The notes under the pieces are model-generated. The model did not search any database. It saw nothing but the letters and a program-made list of their open reading frames with translations, and was not told the origin of the DNA. A stretch of DNA of 64,000 nucleotides from DAOTWA01 sp034435955 (lineage in GTDB: Bacteria > Chloroflexota > Anaerolineae > Anaerolineales > Anaerolineaceae), in NCBI GenBank assembly GCA_034435955.1, contig DAOTWA010000045.1:28837-92836 (forward strand), in the 5' to 3' direction. This document shows positions 8,033 through 15,976 of this stretch, one piece after another (within the stretch, counting starts at the first letter, position 1; each line of letters opens with the position of its first letter). Made by a program: the position numbers and the translations under genes.

Positions 8033-8926
8033 TTACCATTGGCGCCGGGCGCGTGCCCGCGAACGGATGATCGTGGCGATCAGGTTCATCCCCAGCACGA
8101 AGGCCAGCAGGACCAGCACCGTTCCGTACTGGATCTGCACCGGCATGCCTGGCACCTGGGTGGAGATCACGAACAGGTGATAGGGCAAAGCCATCGTGGC
8201 GTCGAGCGGGGAATTGGGCAATCGAGGCAGAAAAAAGGCGGCCCCGGTAAACAGGATCGGCGCGGTTTCGCCGGCGGCCCGTTCGAGGCCCAGGATCACG
8301 CCAGTGAGGATGCCGGGCAAGGCCTGCGGCAGCACCACGTGCCGCACGGTTTCCCATTGGGTGGCCCCCAATGAGATGCTGACCACCCTCAGCGCCTGCG
8401 GCACTGAGCGCAGCGCCTCCTCTGCGGTGCTGATGATTACCGGCAGGGTCATGATCGAAAGCGTCAGCGAGGCAGCCAGGATGCTGGTGCCGAAGCGCAG
8501 GAAGATGACGAACAAGGCGAAACCAAACAGGCCGTACACGACCGATGGGATGCCCGCCAGGTTGACGATCGCAATGCGAATCAACCGCGTCAGGCGGCCC
8601 GGCCTGGCGTATTCGGCGATGTAAATTGCGGCAGCGACTCCTGGAGGAATCGAAAAGAGGGCGGTTCCCAACGTCAGATAAAACGTCCCCACGATGGCCG
8701 GCATGATACCGCCCGCCCGCATACCCTCGCGCGGGACAGAGGTCAGGAACTCCCAGGAGATGGCTGGCAGGCCCTTATACATGATGAAAATCACCACCAC
8801 TGCGATGGGTGTGACGGTGAGCACCGCCGCCAGGGTCAACATGGCGAAACCGAGGCGCTGCGCCACGCGCGGAGGCAGCCACTTACTGCGGATGAGCGGG
8901 GCAACTCTGGTTCTGTTCTGAATCAT
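8033..8926 (-). CDS. pstA: Phosphate ABC transporter permease PstA
   Basis: About 297 residues from the ATG at 8926; the frame extends to a GTG at 9004, but that start lacks a ribosome site and the ATG gives a family-like N terminus. Six membrane helices are visible. The EAA loop is EEALRSVPQALRVVSISLGATQWETVRHVVLPQALPGI cut here to its key parts: ALRSVP, SLGAT and VVLPQALPGI. PstA with PstC forms the phosphate channel. It lies between pstC and pstB in the usual order. Confidence 0.92.
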   Translation of the reverse strand: MIQNRTRVAPLIRSKWLPPRVAQRLGFAMLTLAAVLTVTPIAVVVIFIMYKGLPAISWEFLTSVPREGMRAGGIMPAIVGTFYLTLGTALFSIPPGVAAAIYIAEYARPGRLTRLIRIAIVNLAGIPSVVYGLFGFALFVIFLRFGTSILAASLTLSIMTLPVIISTAEEALRSVPQALRVVSISLGATQWETVRHVVLPQALPGILTGVILGLERAAGETAPILFTGAAFFLPRLPNSPLDATMALPYHLFVISTQVPGMPVQIQYGTVLVLLAFVLGMNLIATIIRSRARARRQW

Positions 8927-9029
8927 GCAGATCTCTGATCCCTGTCCTTCTCCGAAAATTGAGAGAAGAATGAAAGCCAGTGCGGCGATCCGCCGCCGTC
9001 CCACTGTATCACTGACGGGAGGGCGGCTC

Positions 9030-9932
9030 TCATGACAGCAACCGCTCAGCCCGTTTCAGTTCGCGAAACCCGACCATCGAAGCCACCACGTTTACTGCGA
9101 GCGAAAAGACGAACAGCACGATTCCGATCAGGAACAGCACCTGATAATGGGCGCTCCCCGCCGCCACCTCGCCCATCTCGGATGCGATGGTGGCCGTCAT
9201 CGTTCGCACCGGGAGGAAGAAGGCGTTCAGCCCCGCCGGCATGACGGGGGCATTGCCGGTCACCATCATCACGGCCATTGTTTCGCCCAAGGCGCGGCCG
9301 ATGCCCAGCATGACGGCCGTCAGAACCCCTGAACGCGCGGCTGGCAGCGTCACCCGCCAGATGGTCTGCCACTCTGTGGCGCCAATCGCCAGCGACGCCT
9401 GCCGGTAAGATGCTGGCACGGCGTTCAGCGCATCTTCGGCGATCGAGACGATCGTGGGGATGGCGATGCCGCCCAACAGCAGCGAACCAGTCAGTGCGGT
9501 AAGGCCGGTGGGCAAATCCAGGAAGCGCCGCAGATAAGGCGCGATCACCAGGATGCCCAGAAAGCCAAGCACCACCGAAGGCAGTCCGGCCAGGATCTCC
9601 ACCAGTGGCTTAAGCACTTCCCTGGCCCACTTCGGCGCCACCTCAGAGATATAGATGGCCGTCAGCAGGCCGAAGGGCAATCCCACCATGAGCGCACCCA
9701 GCGTGACCAGGATCGAGCCCCAGATCAGCGGCAGGATGCCAAAGTACCCCTCGATTGGGTACCAGCGTGTACTCAACAGGGTTGAAAGGGGCACCTTGGC
9801 CAACGCGGGCAGGCCTGATTGCAGCAGGAAGATCAGGATCAGTCCGACGAACAATACCGCCAGGTATCCTGCCGCGCGGATCAACACGGTGATGGCAAAC
9901 TCAAACCAGTTACGCCTCAATTCGGCGATCAA
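9030..9932 (-). CDS. pstC: Phosphate ABC transporter permease PstC
   Basis: 300 residues starting at a TTG (9932) preceded by GGAGGG at proper spacing, 10 bp after the pstS stop. It has six membrane segments. The EAA loop contains DALNAVP, SLAIGATEWQT and VTLPAARSGV, typical of PstC. It forms the inner-membrane channel with PstA. Tight spacing marks a single transcript pstS-pstC-pstA-pstB. Confidence 0.92.
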   Translation of the reverse strand: MIAELRRNWFEFAITVLIRAAGYLAVLFVGLILIFLLQSGLPALAKVPLSTLLSTRWYPIEGYFGILPLIWGSILVTLGALMVGLPFGLLTAIYISEVAPKWAREVLKPLVEILAGLPSVVLGFLGILVIAPYLRRFLDLPTGLTALTGSLLLGGIAIPTIVSIAEDALNAVPASYRQASLAIGATEWQTIWRVTLPAARSGVLTAVMLGIGRALGETMAVMMVTGNAPVMPAGLNAFFLPVRTMTATIASEMGEVAAGSAHYQVLFLIGIVLFVFSLAVNVVASMVGFRELKRAERLLS

Positions 9933-9942
9933 GCCACCCTCC

Positions 9943-10824
9943 TCAGCGCACAGGCACGAAGCCCAACTCGGCGACGATCTTCTGAGCCTCAGGGGTAAAG
10001 ATCCAATCCAGGTATTGTTTCACCAGGCCGGCCGGTTGGCCGTTGGTATACATATACAGGTCGCGCGCAATCGGATAGCTGCCGTCGGTCACGCTGGCGG
10101 CTGAGGGCATGACGTAAGGCCCGGCGGAGTCAGCGGCCACAGCCAGCGTCTTGACCTGCGGGGTGACGTAACCCAGCCCATCGTAGCCGATGGCGTTCGG
10201 ATTATCGCTTACCTCGGCAATGATGCCCTCCGAGGAGGGCAGCAGCAGTGTATCCGGTGAGAAGAGGGTCTTATCGTCCTTTTTCCCCAGCCGCAGGACT
10301 GCTTCGAGGAAATACACGTGCGTCCCCGAATTCGACTCGCGCGAGACGCGCACGATCGGGCGATCTTCGCCGCCCAATTGCGACCAGTTATTGAACTTGC
10401 CGCTATAGATGGCAGAAATTTGCTCCAGGGTGAGTCGATCGATCGGATTGCGTGGGTGGACGATCACGGCAATGGCATCCCTGGCCACCACATGCTCCAC
10501 CGGTTCAATGCCCTTGGCTTTCGCCTCCTGCACCTCCTCCGGTTTGATCTGCCGGGAGGCATTGGCGATGTCCACCGTGCCGTTGATCAGCGCGGCGATG
10601 CCGGTTCCCGAACCGCCGCCGGTGACCGAAATACGCACCGCCGGGTTAATGGCCTGATAGCGCTCGGCCCATGCCAGCGCCAGATTGACCATCGTATCGG
10701 AGCCTTTATTTTGCAGGTATGCACTGGCAGGCGGCTGGGCACCGGCCGATTGGCCCGGCCCGCAGGCCGACAGAGCAACCGATGCCACAAACAGGAGGCA
10801 CAAGTTCAGGATGCGAGCGGTCAC
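9943..10824 (-). CDS. pstS: Phosphate-binding lipoprotein PstS
   Basis: 293 residues from a GTG start. The signal peptide ends in lipobox LSAC, with the lipidated cysteine at C21. The mature protein has the phosphate-binding fold: GSDTMVNL near 42, SVTGGGSGTGIAAL near 65, and SRESNSGTHVYF near 165, motifs that hold phosphate in PstS. It captures phosphate at the outer face of the membrane for PstCAB. It is the first gene of the operon; its -10 box lies only about 7 bases from the start codon, so the message may be leaderless. Confidence 0.94.
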   Translation of the reverse strand: MTARILNLCLLFVASVALSACGPGQSAGAQPPASAYLQNKGSDTMVNLALAWAERYQAINPAVRISVTGGGSGTGIAALINGTVDIANASRQIKPEEVQEAKAKGIEPVEHVVARDAIAVIVHPRNPIDRLTLEQISAIYSGKFNNWSQLGGEDRPIVRVSRESNSGTHVYFLEAVLRLGKKDDKTLFSPDTLLLPSSEGIIAEVSDNPNAIGYDGLGYVTPQVKTLAVAADSAGPYVMPSAASVTDGSYPIARDLYMYTNGQPAGLVKQYLDWIFTPEAQKIVAELGFVPVR

Positions 10825-10830
10825 ACCGTC

Positions 10831-10836
10831 ATTATA
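10831..10836 (-). promoter_or_regulatory. -10 element of the pst operon
   Basis: TATAAT on the minus strand (GTTATAAT) ends 7 bp before the pstS GTG, which places the expected start of transcription at or next to the start codon. No convincing -35 or PhoB/PhoP box could be defined upstream by eye. Confidence 0.5.
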
Positions 10837-10911
10837 ACGGAGAATGAAAGGCCATTATTCCGACAGATTGGATGAATAAATAACACCTTGATGGAAGTTG
10901 TTGGCAACCGC

Positions 10912-11889
10912 TCACCGCGCGAGCATGCGCGCCATTTCGTAGTATTCCTTGCTGATCTCACGCTTATTAGCGACCACCTGTTCCAACGGCACCGCCGCCA
11001 GGTCGCGCCCGTTGAGGCCGACCATCACCCCATTCTGGCCTTCCAGGAGGAGCTCCACCGCCCGCACTCCAAAGCGCGTTGCCAGCAGGCGGTCGAACGC
11101 CGAGGGTTTGCCGCCTCTCTGGATATGCCCAAGGATGGTGACGCGTATATCGAAGCCCAGGTCCTGCTCTTCGACCAAACGGGCCAGCTCGGCTGCCCGC
11201 ACCGGCGCGCCCTCGGCAACGATGATGATGCAGTGTGTCTTACCCCTCAAATAAGCCGCCTCGACGACCTTGACCACTTCATCGACCGGCACCTCGACTT
11301 CGGGGATCAGCACCATTTCGGCCCCATCGATAATGCCGGCCATAACCGCCAGATAACCGCTGCTACGACCCATCGTCTCCACCAGGAAGGCGCGGTTGTG
11401 AGACGATGCCGTGTCACGCAGCTTATCGATGGCGTCCACGATTGTATTCAGGGCGGTGTCCACGCCGATGCACATGTCGGTGCCCCAGATGTCGTTATCG
11501 ATGGAGGCCGGCACACCGACGACGCGCACCCCCTGACGAGCGAGAGCGAGGGCGCCGTTGAGCGAGCCGTCACCGCCGATTACCACCAGGGCATCCACAC
11601 CCTGGTTGTTGATCTGGCGGATGGCCTCCCGCTGGTAATGGGCATCTCGAAACTCCTGACTGCGGCGTGTCTGCAGGATCGTACCGCCGCGCTGGATGAT
11701 ACCGCCGACGTCACGCGCTCCCAGCGGGCGGAAATGCCCGTGGATAAGGCCTTCGTAGCCGCCTTCCACGCCGAACACATTGAGATTGTGCGCCAGAGCG
11801 GTGCGCACGACCGCCCGGATAGCGGGATTCATGCCAGGGGCATCGCCCCCGGAAGTCAGTACGGCGAGCGAAGAAATATTCGCAGCCAT
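10912..11889 (-). CDS. pfkA: ATP-dependent 6-phosphofructokinase
   Basis: 325 residues from ATG 11889, which follows GAGGAAA at 7 bases; an upstream GTG is part of that ribosome site. PfkA features include LTSGGDAPGMN (about 8-18), the IQRGGT loop, GGDGS (about 101-105) and PASIDNDIWGTD with the catalytic Asp. Later come MGRSSG and LGHIQRGG. The residue after GGD is Gly, as in ATP-using enzymes, rather than Asp as in PPi-using ones. It phosphorylates fructose 6-phosphate in glycolysis. It lies 14 bp after dnaE and is probably cotranscribed with it. Confidence 0.93.
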   Translation of the reverse strand: MAANISSLAVLTSGGDAPGMNPAIRAVVRTALAHNLNVFGVEGGYEGLIHGHFRPLGARDVGGIIQRGGTILQTRRSQEFRDAHYQREAIRQINNQGVDALVVIGGDGSLNGALALARQGVRVVGVPASIDNDIWGTDMCIGVDTALNTIVDAIDKLRDTASSHNRAFLVETMGRSSGYLAVMAGIIDGAEMVLIPEVEVPVDEVVKVVEAAYLRGKTHCIIIVAEGAPVRAAELARLVEEQDLGFDIRVTILGHIQRGGKPSAFDRLLATRFGVRAVELLLEGQNGVMVGLNGRDLAAVPLEQVVANKREISKEYYEMARMLAR

Positions 11890-11903
11890 AGATTTCCTCA
11901 CAT

Positions 11904-14900
11904 TTACTGGATCGGAATCATTTCGACGCGCAGGTTTTCCTCTCCCACCATTTGCGCCAATCGTTCGTGAAGCTGCGGCGAATATCCGGTGGTGTTGTTG
12001 GGGAATTCAAGCATGTACACTCGGCCGGCCTCGACGATGCGGAAGGCAAAATGGTCATTGCCGGGGTTGGCCACCAGTTCACCGTAGATGCGCCGCAGGC
12101 GATGCACGTCACGCCTTTTGTCGCCTGTGGAGCGCAAGGATATGGTGATCATACGTGGCTGATCGGCCCGGCCGGCCGCATTTCGGGCCGGAAGGATGAA
12201 CGGCGTCACCAGGAATGGGCCTGGTTTCTCGGCCACTTTGATCGTCGCGGAGGCTGAGGGTTCGGCCGCGGCAGATTCGGGGGTCATGTGGGTGTGTGCG
12301 GTTTCAGCGGTCAATTCCACCACAGGTGAGATGGGCGTCTTATCTGCCTGAAGGACGGCCGGGGTATCCGCAGCGGCTGGCTGCCAGTCCATGGGCGCGT
12401 CGTCGAGCGGCGGCTCGGGCGGCGCCCAATCCTCCGTTTCCGGCGGCGGTGGGACGTCCTCATCCACCCAATCCGTCTCGGCGGGGGTAAGGTCCGCTAT
12501 GGAGTCTTTAGCGTTCATGCCTGTAGCCGGAGCCTGTCTGGAAACTGCCTGGGGCGGTGCTCCCAAGGTCTCGACCGTCACCCGATCCACCAGAATCTTC
12601 GCATCCCCGCCGCTCGTATCCACCTTACCTTCCACGCTGACCACGCGATCCGGCACCAGCAAAGGCGCGAATTGTTCCCACGCACGGCTGAACAATACCA
12701 GCTCGATGTAGCCCTGCACGTCTTCCAAAGTGGCAAATCCCATGGGCTTACCGGCACGGGTCTGGTAAGGGCGTGTGCGCACTACCATTCCCGCCACGAC
12801 CACCGCCTCCTTATCCTGCGCTTCGTTCAATTGCCCCGAGAAGTGGGTAATCTTGCCTTTCAATGTCGGCAGATAAGGGCTGAGGGGGTGATCGGAAACG
12901 TACAGGCCGAGCAGTTCGCGCTCCCAATTGAGCTGCTCGCGGATGTTCAGGCTGCCTGTGGCAGGCAGGTGGATTTCCTCGCTCATTCCCCCTGTCCGAC
13001 CGAAGAAGCTCAACTGGCCTGCCTGCATGGCGCGGAAATGGGATGAGCTGACCGAAAGGATGCGGTCTAAGGCGTCCAGCATGCCCAGACGCGGTCCGAA
13101 ATCGTCCAGCGCCCCCACCCGGATCAGGCTCTCCAAGGCGCGCCGGCCCACCTGGCGCAAATCCACACGGCGCGCGAAATCGGTGAGATCGGCGAAGGGA
13201 CCATCCGCGCGCGCCTGAAGAATCGCCTCCACCGGCCCCTGACCGACGTTTTTCACTGCTCCCAGGCCGAATCGTATGGCGGATTTCCCCTCTGGCCGAT
13301 CCTCGATGGTGAAATCCCAGCCGCTCTTATTCACATTGGGCGGCAGCACTTCGATGCCCATGCTGCGCGCGTCTGCCACGTAAAGGGCGATCTTCTCGGT
13401 CTCGTTTTTCGAGGCCGAAAGCAAAGCGGTCATGTACTCGACCGTGTAGTGCGCCTTCAGGTAAGCCGTTTGCACGGCGATTATGCCGTAGTCTGCAGCG
13501 TGCGACTTGTTAAAGCCATAGCGGGCGAAGTTTTCCCAATCTTCGAAGATCGCACGGGCGACGCCTTCGTCCACGCCACGTTTCACCGCGCCCTGAACGA
13601 ACATTTCGCGGTGCTTGGCGATCATGTCGGCTTTCTTCTTGGCGATGGCCTTGCGCAGATCGTCCGCTTCGGGGGCAGAATAGCCGGCGATCTCCATCGC
13701 CGCGAACATAATCTGCTCCTGATAGATGGGGATGCCGTATGTTTCCTTGAAGATTGGCTCGAGCGCCGGGTGCCGATAGGTGACCTGCTCTTCCCCATGC
13801 ATGCGGCGGATGTAATCGGAAATGTAATCCATCGGTCCTGGCCTGTAGAGCGCCACCATGGCGATCACATTGGCCAGATTCTGCGGCTTCATCTGGGTGA
13901 TATAGCGCGTCATCCCCGTGCCTTCCAATTGGAAGACGCCGGCTGTGTGCCCCGCGCCGATGAACTCGTATGTGTATGGGTCGTCGGTAGGGATGTTCTC
14001 CAGGGTGTATTCAACGCCGTGGCGCTGTTTGATCAACTCACACGCGCGGGCCATGATGGTGAGCGTAGCCAAGCCGAGGAAATCCACCTTGAGCAGCCCA
14101 AGCGATTCAACGACCGACATTTCGAACTGGGTGACGATTTTGATCGGGCTGTCATCGTTGGCGCTGGTAGGGCGGTGCAGGGGCACATATTCGATGAGTG
14201 GGCGGTCGGTGATGATTACCCCGGCAGCGTGGGTACCGGCGCTGCGCACGGTGCCCTCCATCTTGCTGGCGGTGTCGATCAGATCGCGCAGGTAAGGCGT
14301 GTTCTCGTAGAGCTGCTTGAACTCCGGCACTTCTTCCAGCGCCTCGGCGATGCTGACCGGTTTGCCAGGGACATTGGGGATCAACTTGGCGATGCGGTCC
14401 ACTTCGGGGATGGGGATGTCCATCACCCGCCCCACGTCGCGGATGGCTGCGCGCGCGCCCATAGTGCCGAAGGTAATGATCTGCGCGACCTTATCCTCGC
14501 CGTACTTCCGGGCGCAGTATTCCATCATCTTGGAGCGCATATCGTCGCGAAAGTCCAGGTCGATATCGGGCATCGACACGCGGCCGGGGTTGAGGAAACG
14601 CTCAAAGATCAGGCCATGCTCGATCGGCTCGACCAGAGTGATGTCCAGCACATAGGCTACGATGGAGCCGGCCGCCGAGCCGCGCGCGTTGTACCAGATG
14701 CCCTCCTGAGCGGCGTAGCGGCACAAATCCCAAACGATCAAGAAATACGTGTCGAAGCCCATCTGATGGATGATCTTCAGCTCGTACTCCAGGCGTTCAC
14801 GCACCCTGGGATCGTCCGCCCGCGCTCCGTAGCGCCGCCTCAATCCTTCTTCGCAGAGCTCGCGCAAGTAGGACTCGGGTGTATACCCCTCCGGCACTTT

Positions 14901-15755
14901 GAAATCTGGCAGGTGGTAACCCTTGCTTTCGAGGTTGACGTTGCAGCGTTCGGCCACCAGCAGCGTATTGCTCAACGCCTCGGGCATTTCGACAAACAGG
15001 CTTTGCATCTCTTCCGGCGGGCGCAGGTAATACGTGGTGTCGCTCATCCGAAAGCGGTTCGGATCACTCAACACCGACCCGGTTTGTATGGCCAGGAGGA
15101 TGTCCTGCAGGCGCGCGTCCTCCGGTTCGATGTAGTGTACGTCATTGGTGGCGATGAAGCGCGCATGATAGCGCCGGCCCAGGCTGACCAGCGTGCGGTT
15201 GACCTCGGCCAGCTCCGGAATGTTGTGCTGTTGAAGCTCGATGAAGAAATGATCGGGGCCAAAGACTTCGTAATACCAGTCCAGCTTGTTGCGCGCGCCG
15301 TCTACGTCCCCGCTCAGCAATGCGCGGGGTATTTCCGCCGACATGCAGCCCGTCGTGGCAATCAGCCCGGAGGAATGCTTTTCAAGGAATTCGTGATCGA
15401 TACGCGGAAAATAATAAAACCCCTCCAGTTGGGCGGCGCTGGCGATGGCCAGCAGGTTGCGATACCCTTCCTCGTTTTCGGCCAGCAGCAGCAAATGGGA
15501 GGAAGTCTTGTCCAGCCGGGCGTCTCGATCGGTCATACGCCGGGCAGCCAGGTAGGCTTCCAAGCCGATCAGCGGTTTGATCCCTGCCGCGCGGGCCGCT
15601 TGAAAGAACTCAACCACGCCAAACATCGTGCCGTGGTCGGTGAGAGCGATGGCCGGCATGCCCATCTCCTTGACGCGCCTGACCAGCTTCTTGACGTCGC
15701 TGAATCCGTCCAGGAGCGAGTAAGTGGAATGAACATGGAGGTGGGCGAAGGTCAT
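11904..15755 (-). CDS. dnaE: DNA polymerase III alpha subunit DnaE
   Basis: 1283 residues. The N-terminal PHP domain starts with HLHVHSTYSLLDG and has LTDHGTMFG. The polymerase active-site motif PDIDLDF is at about 395, followed by the thumb/fingers region (GVFQLEGTGM, YGIPIYQEQ, YGFNKSHAADY). A tandem helix-hairpin-helix and an OB fold (VVVAGMVV, about 1000) follow. After that, a Pro/Asp/Glu-rich linker (about 1085-1185) leads to an extra C-terminal domain of about 100 residues. It is the replicative polymerase catalytic subunit. The length exceeds that of E. coli DnaE (about 1160) because of the linker and tail. It is divergent from secA, with pfkA downstream. Confidence 0.96.
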   Translation of the reverse strand: MTFAHLHVHSTYSLLDGFSDVKKLVRRVKEMGMPAIALTDHGTMFGVVEFFQAARAAGIKPLIGLEAYLAARRMTDRDARLDKTSSHLLLLAENEEGYRNLLAIASAAQLEGFYYFPRIDHEFLEKHSSGLIATTGCMSAEIPRALLSGDVDGARNKLDWYYEVFGPDHFFIELQQHNIPELAEVNRTLVSLGRRYHARFIATNDVHYIEPEDARLQDILLAIQTGSVLSDPNRFRMSDTTYYLRPPEEMQSLFVEMPEALSNTLLVAERCNVNLESKGYHLPDFKVPEGYTPESYLRELCEEGLRRRYGARADDPRVRERLEYELKIIHQMGFDTYFLIVWDLCRYAAQEGIWYNARGSAAGSIVAYVLDITLVEPIEHGLIFERFLNPGRVSMPDIDLDFRDDMRSKMMEYCARKYGEDKVAQIITFGTMGARAAIRDVGRVMDIPIPEVDRIAKLIPNVPGKPVSIAEALEEVPEFKQLYENTPYLRDLIDTASKMEGTVRSAGTHAAGVIITDRPLIEYVPLHRPTSANDDSPIKIVTQFEMSVVESLGLLKVDFLGLATLTIMARACELIKQRHGVEYTLENIPTDDPYTYEFIGAGHTAGVFQLEGTGMTRYITQMKPQNLANVIAMVALYRPGPMDYISDYIRRMHGEEQVTYRHPALEPIFKETYGIPIYQEQIMFAAMEIAGYSAPEADDLRKAIAKKKADMIAKHREMFVQGAVKRGVDEGVARAIFEDWENFARYGFNKSHAADYGIIAVQTAYLKAHYTVEYMTALLSASKNETEKIALYVADARSMGIEVLPPNVNKSGWDFTIEDRPEGKSAIRFGLGAVKNVGQGPVEAILQARADGPFADLTDFARRVDLRQVGRRALESLIRVGALDDFGPRLGMLDALDRILSVSSSHFRAMQAGQLSFFGRTGGMSEEIHLPATGSLNIREQLNWERELLGLYVSDHPLSPYLPTLKGKITHFSGQLNEAQDKEAVVVAGMVVRTRPYQTRAGKPMGFATLEDVQGYIELVLFSRAWEQFAPLLVPDRVVSVEGKVDTSGGDAKILVDRVTVETLGAPPQAVSRQAPATGMNAKDSIADLTPAETDWVDEDVPPPPETEDWAPPEPPLDDAPMDWQPAAADTPAVLQADKTPISPVVELTAETAHTHMTPESAAAEPSASATIKVAEKPGPFLVTPFILPARNAAGRADQPRMITISLRSTGDKRRDVHRLRRIYGELVANPGNDHFAFRIVEAGRVYMLEFPNNTTGYSPQLHERLAQMVGEENLRVEMIPIQ

Positions 15756-15820
15756 GCTGGCTTGTGTGGGCTGATACAGGTTAAAAACACGGCACTTTCC
15801 AATTCACCACGCGGCAAATT

Positions 15821-15826
15821 ATTATA
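15821..15826 (-). promoter_or_regulatory. Predicted dnaE promoter (-10)
   Basis: The minus strand reads ATGCTATAAT, an extended -10 element (TGC-TATAAT), about 65 bp upstream of the dnaE start. No clear -35 is visible, as is usual for extended -10 promoters. Confidence 0.55.
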
Positions 15827-15947
15827 GCATGTCGGATTCGTAAAGGCGTGAAAGTGCGCCTTAAAATTCCCTCTCTTCCCATCTTTTGCAGAGATTGATC
15901 CACTGTGCACTGGCGCTTCCCCGCTGTAAGGCCGCTCAGCAGTATGC

Positions 15948-15953
15948 TATAAT
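15948..15953 (+). promoter_or_regulatory. Predicted secA promoter (-10)
   Basis: TATGC-TATAAT is an extended -10 on the plus strand, 24 bp before the secA ATG. It leaves a very short leader holding just the ribosome site AGGAAGG (15963-15969). Confidence 0.55.
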
Positions 15954-15976
15954 CTCACCCCAGGAAGGTAGGAATT

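Noticed and set aside
7229..8374. 381-codon plus-strand frame over tRNA-Val and pstB
   Set aside because: It crosses the pstB gene and begins next to the tRNA; the translation is shadow-like (His/Gln/Gly/Asp rich).
13449..15827. 792-codon open frame on the plus strand opposite dnaE
   Set aside because: It is the mirror of a GC-rich coding region: it matches no family, is rich in His/Gly/Arg/Asp, and the minus strand encodes full-length DnaE.
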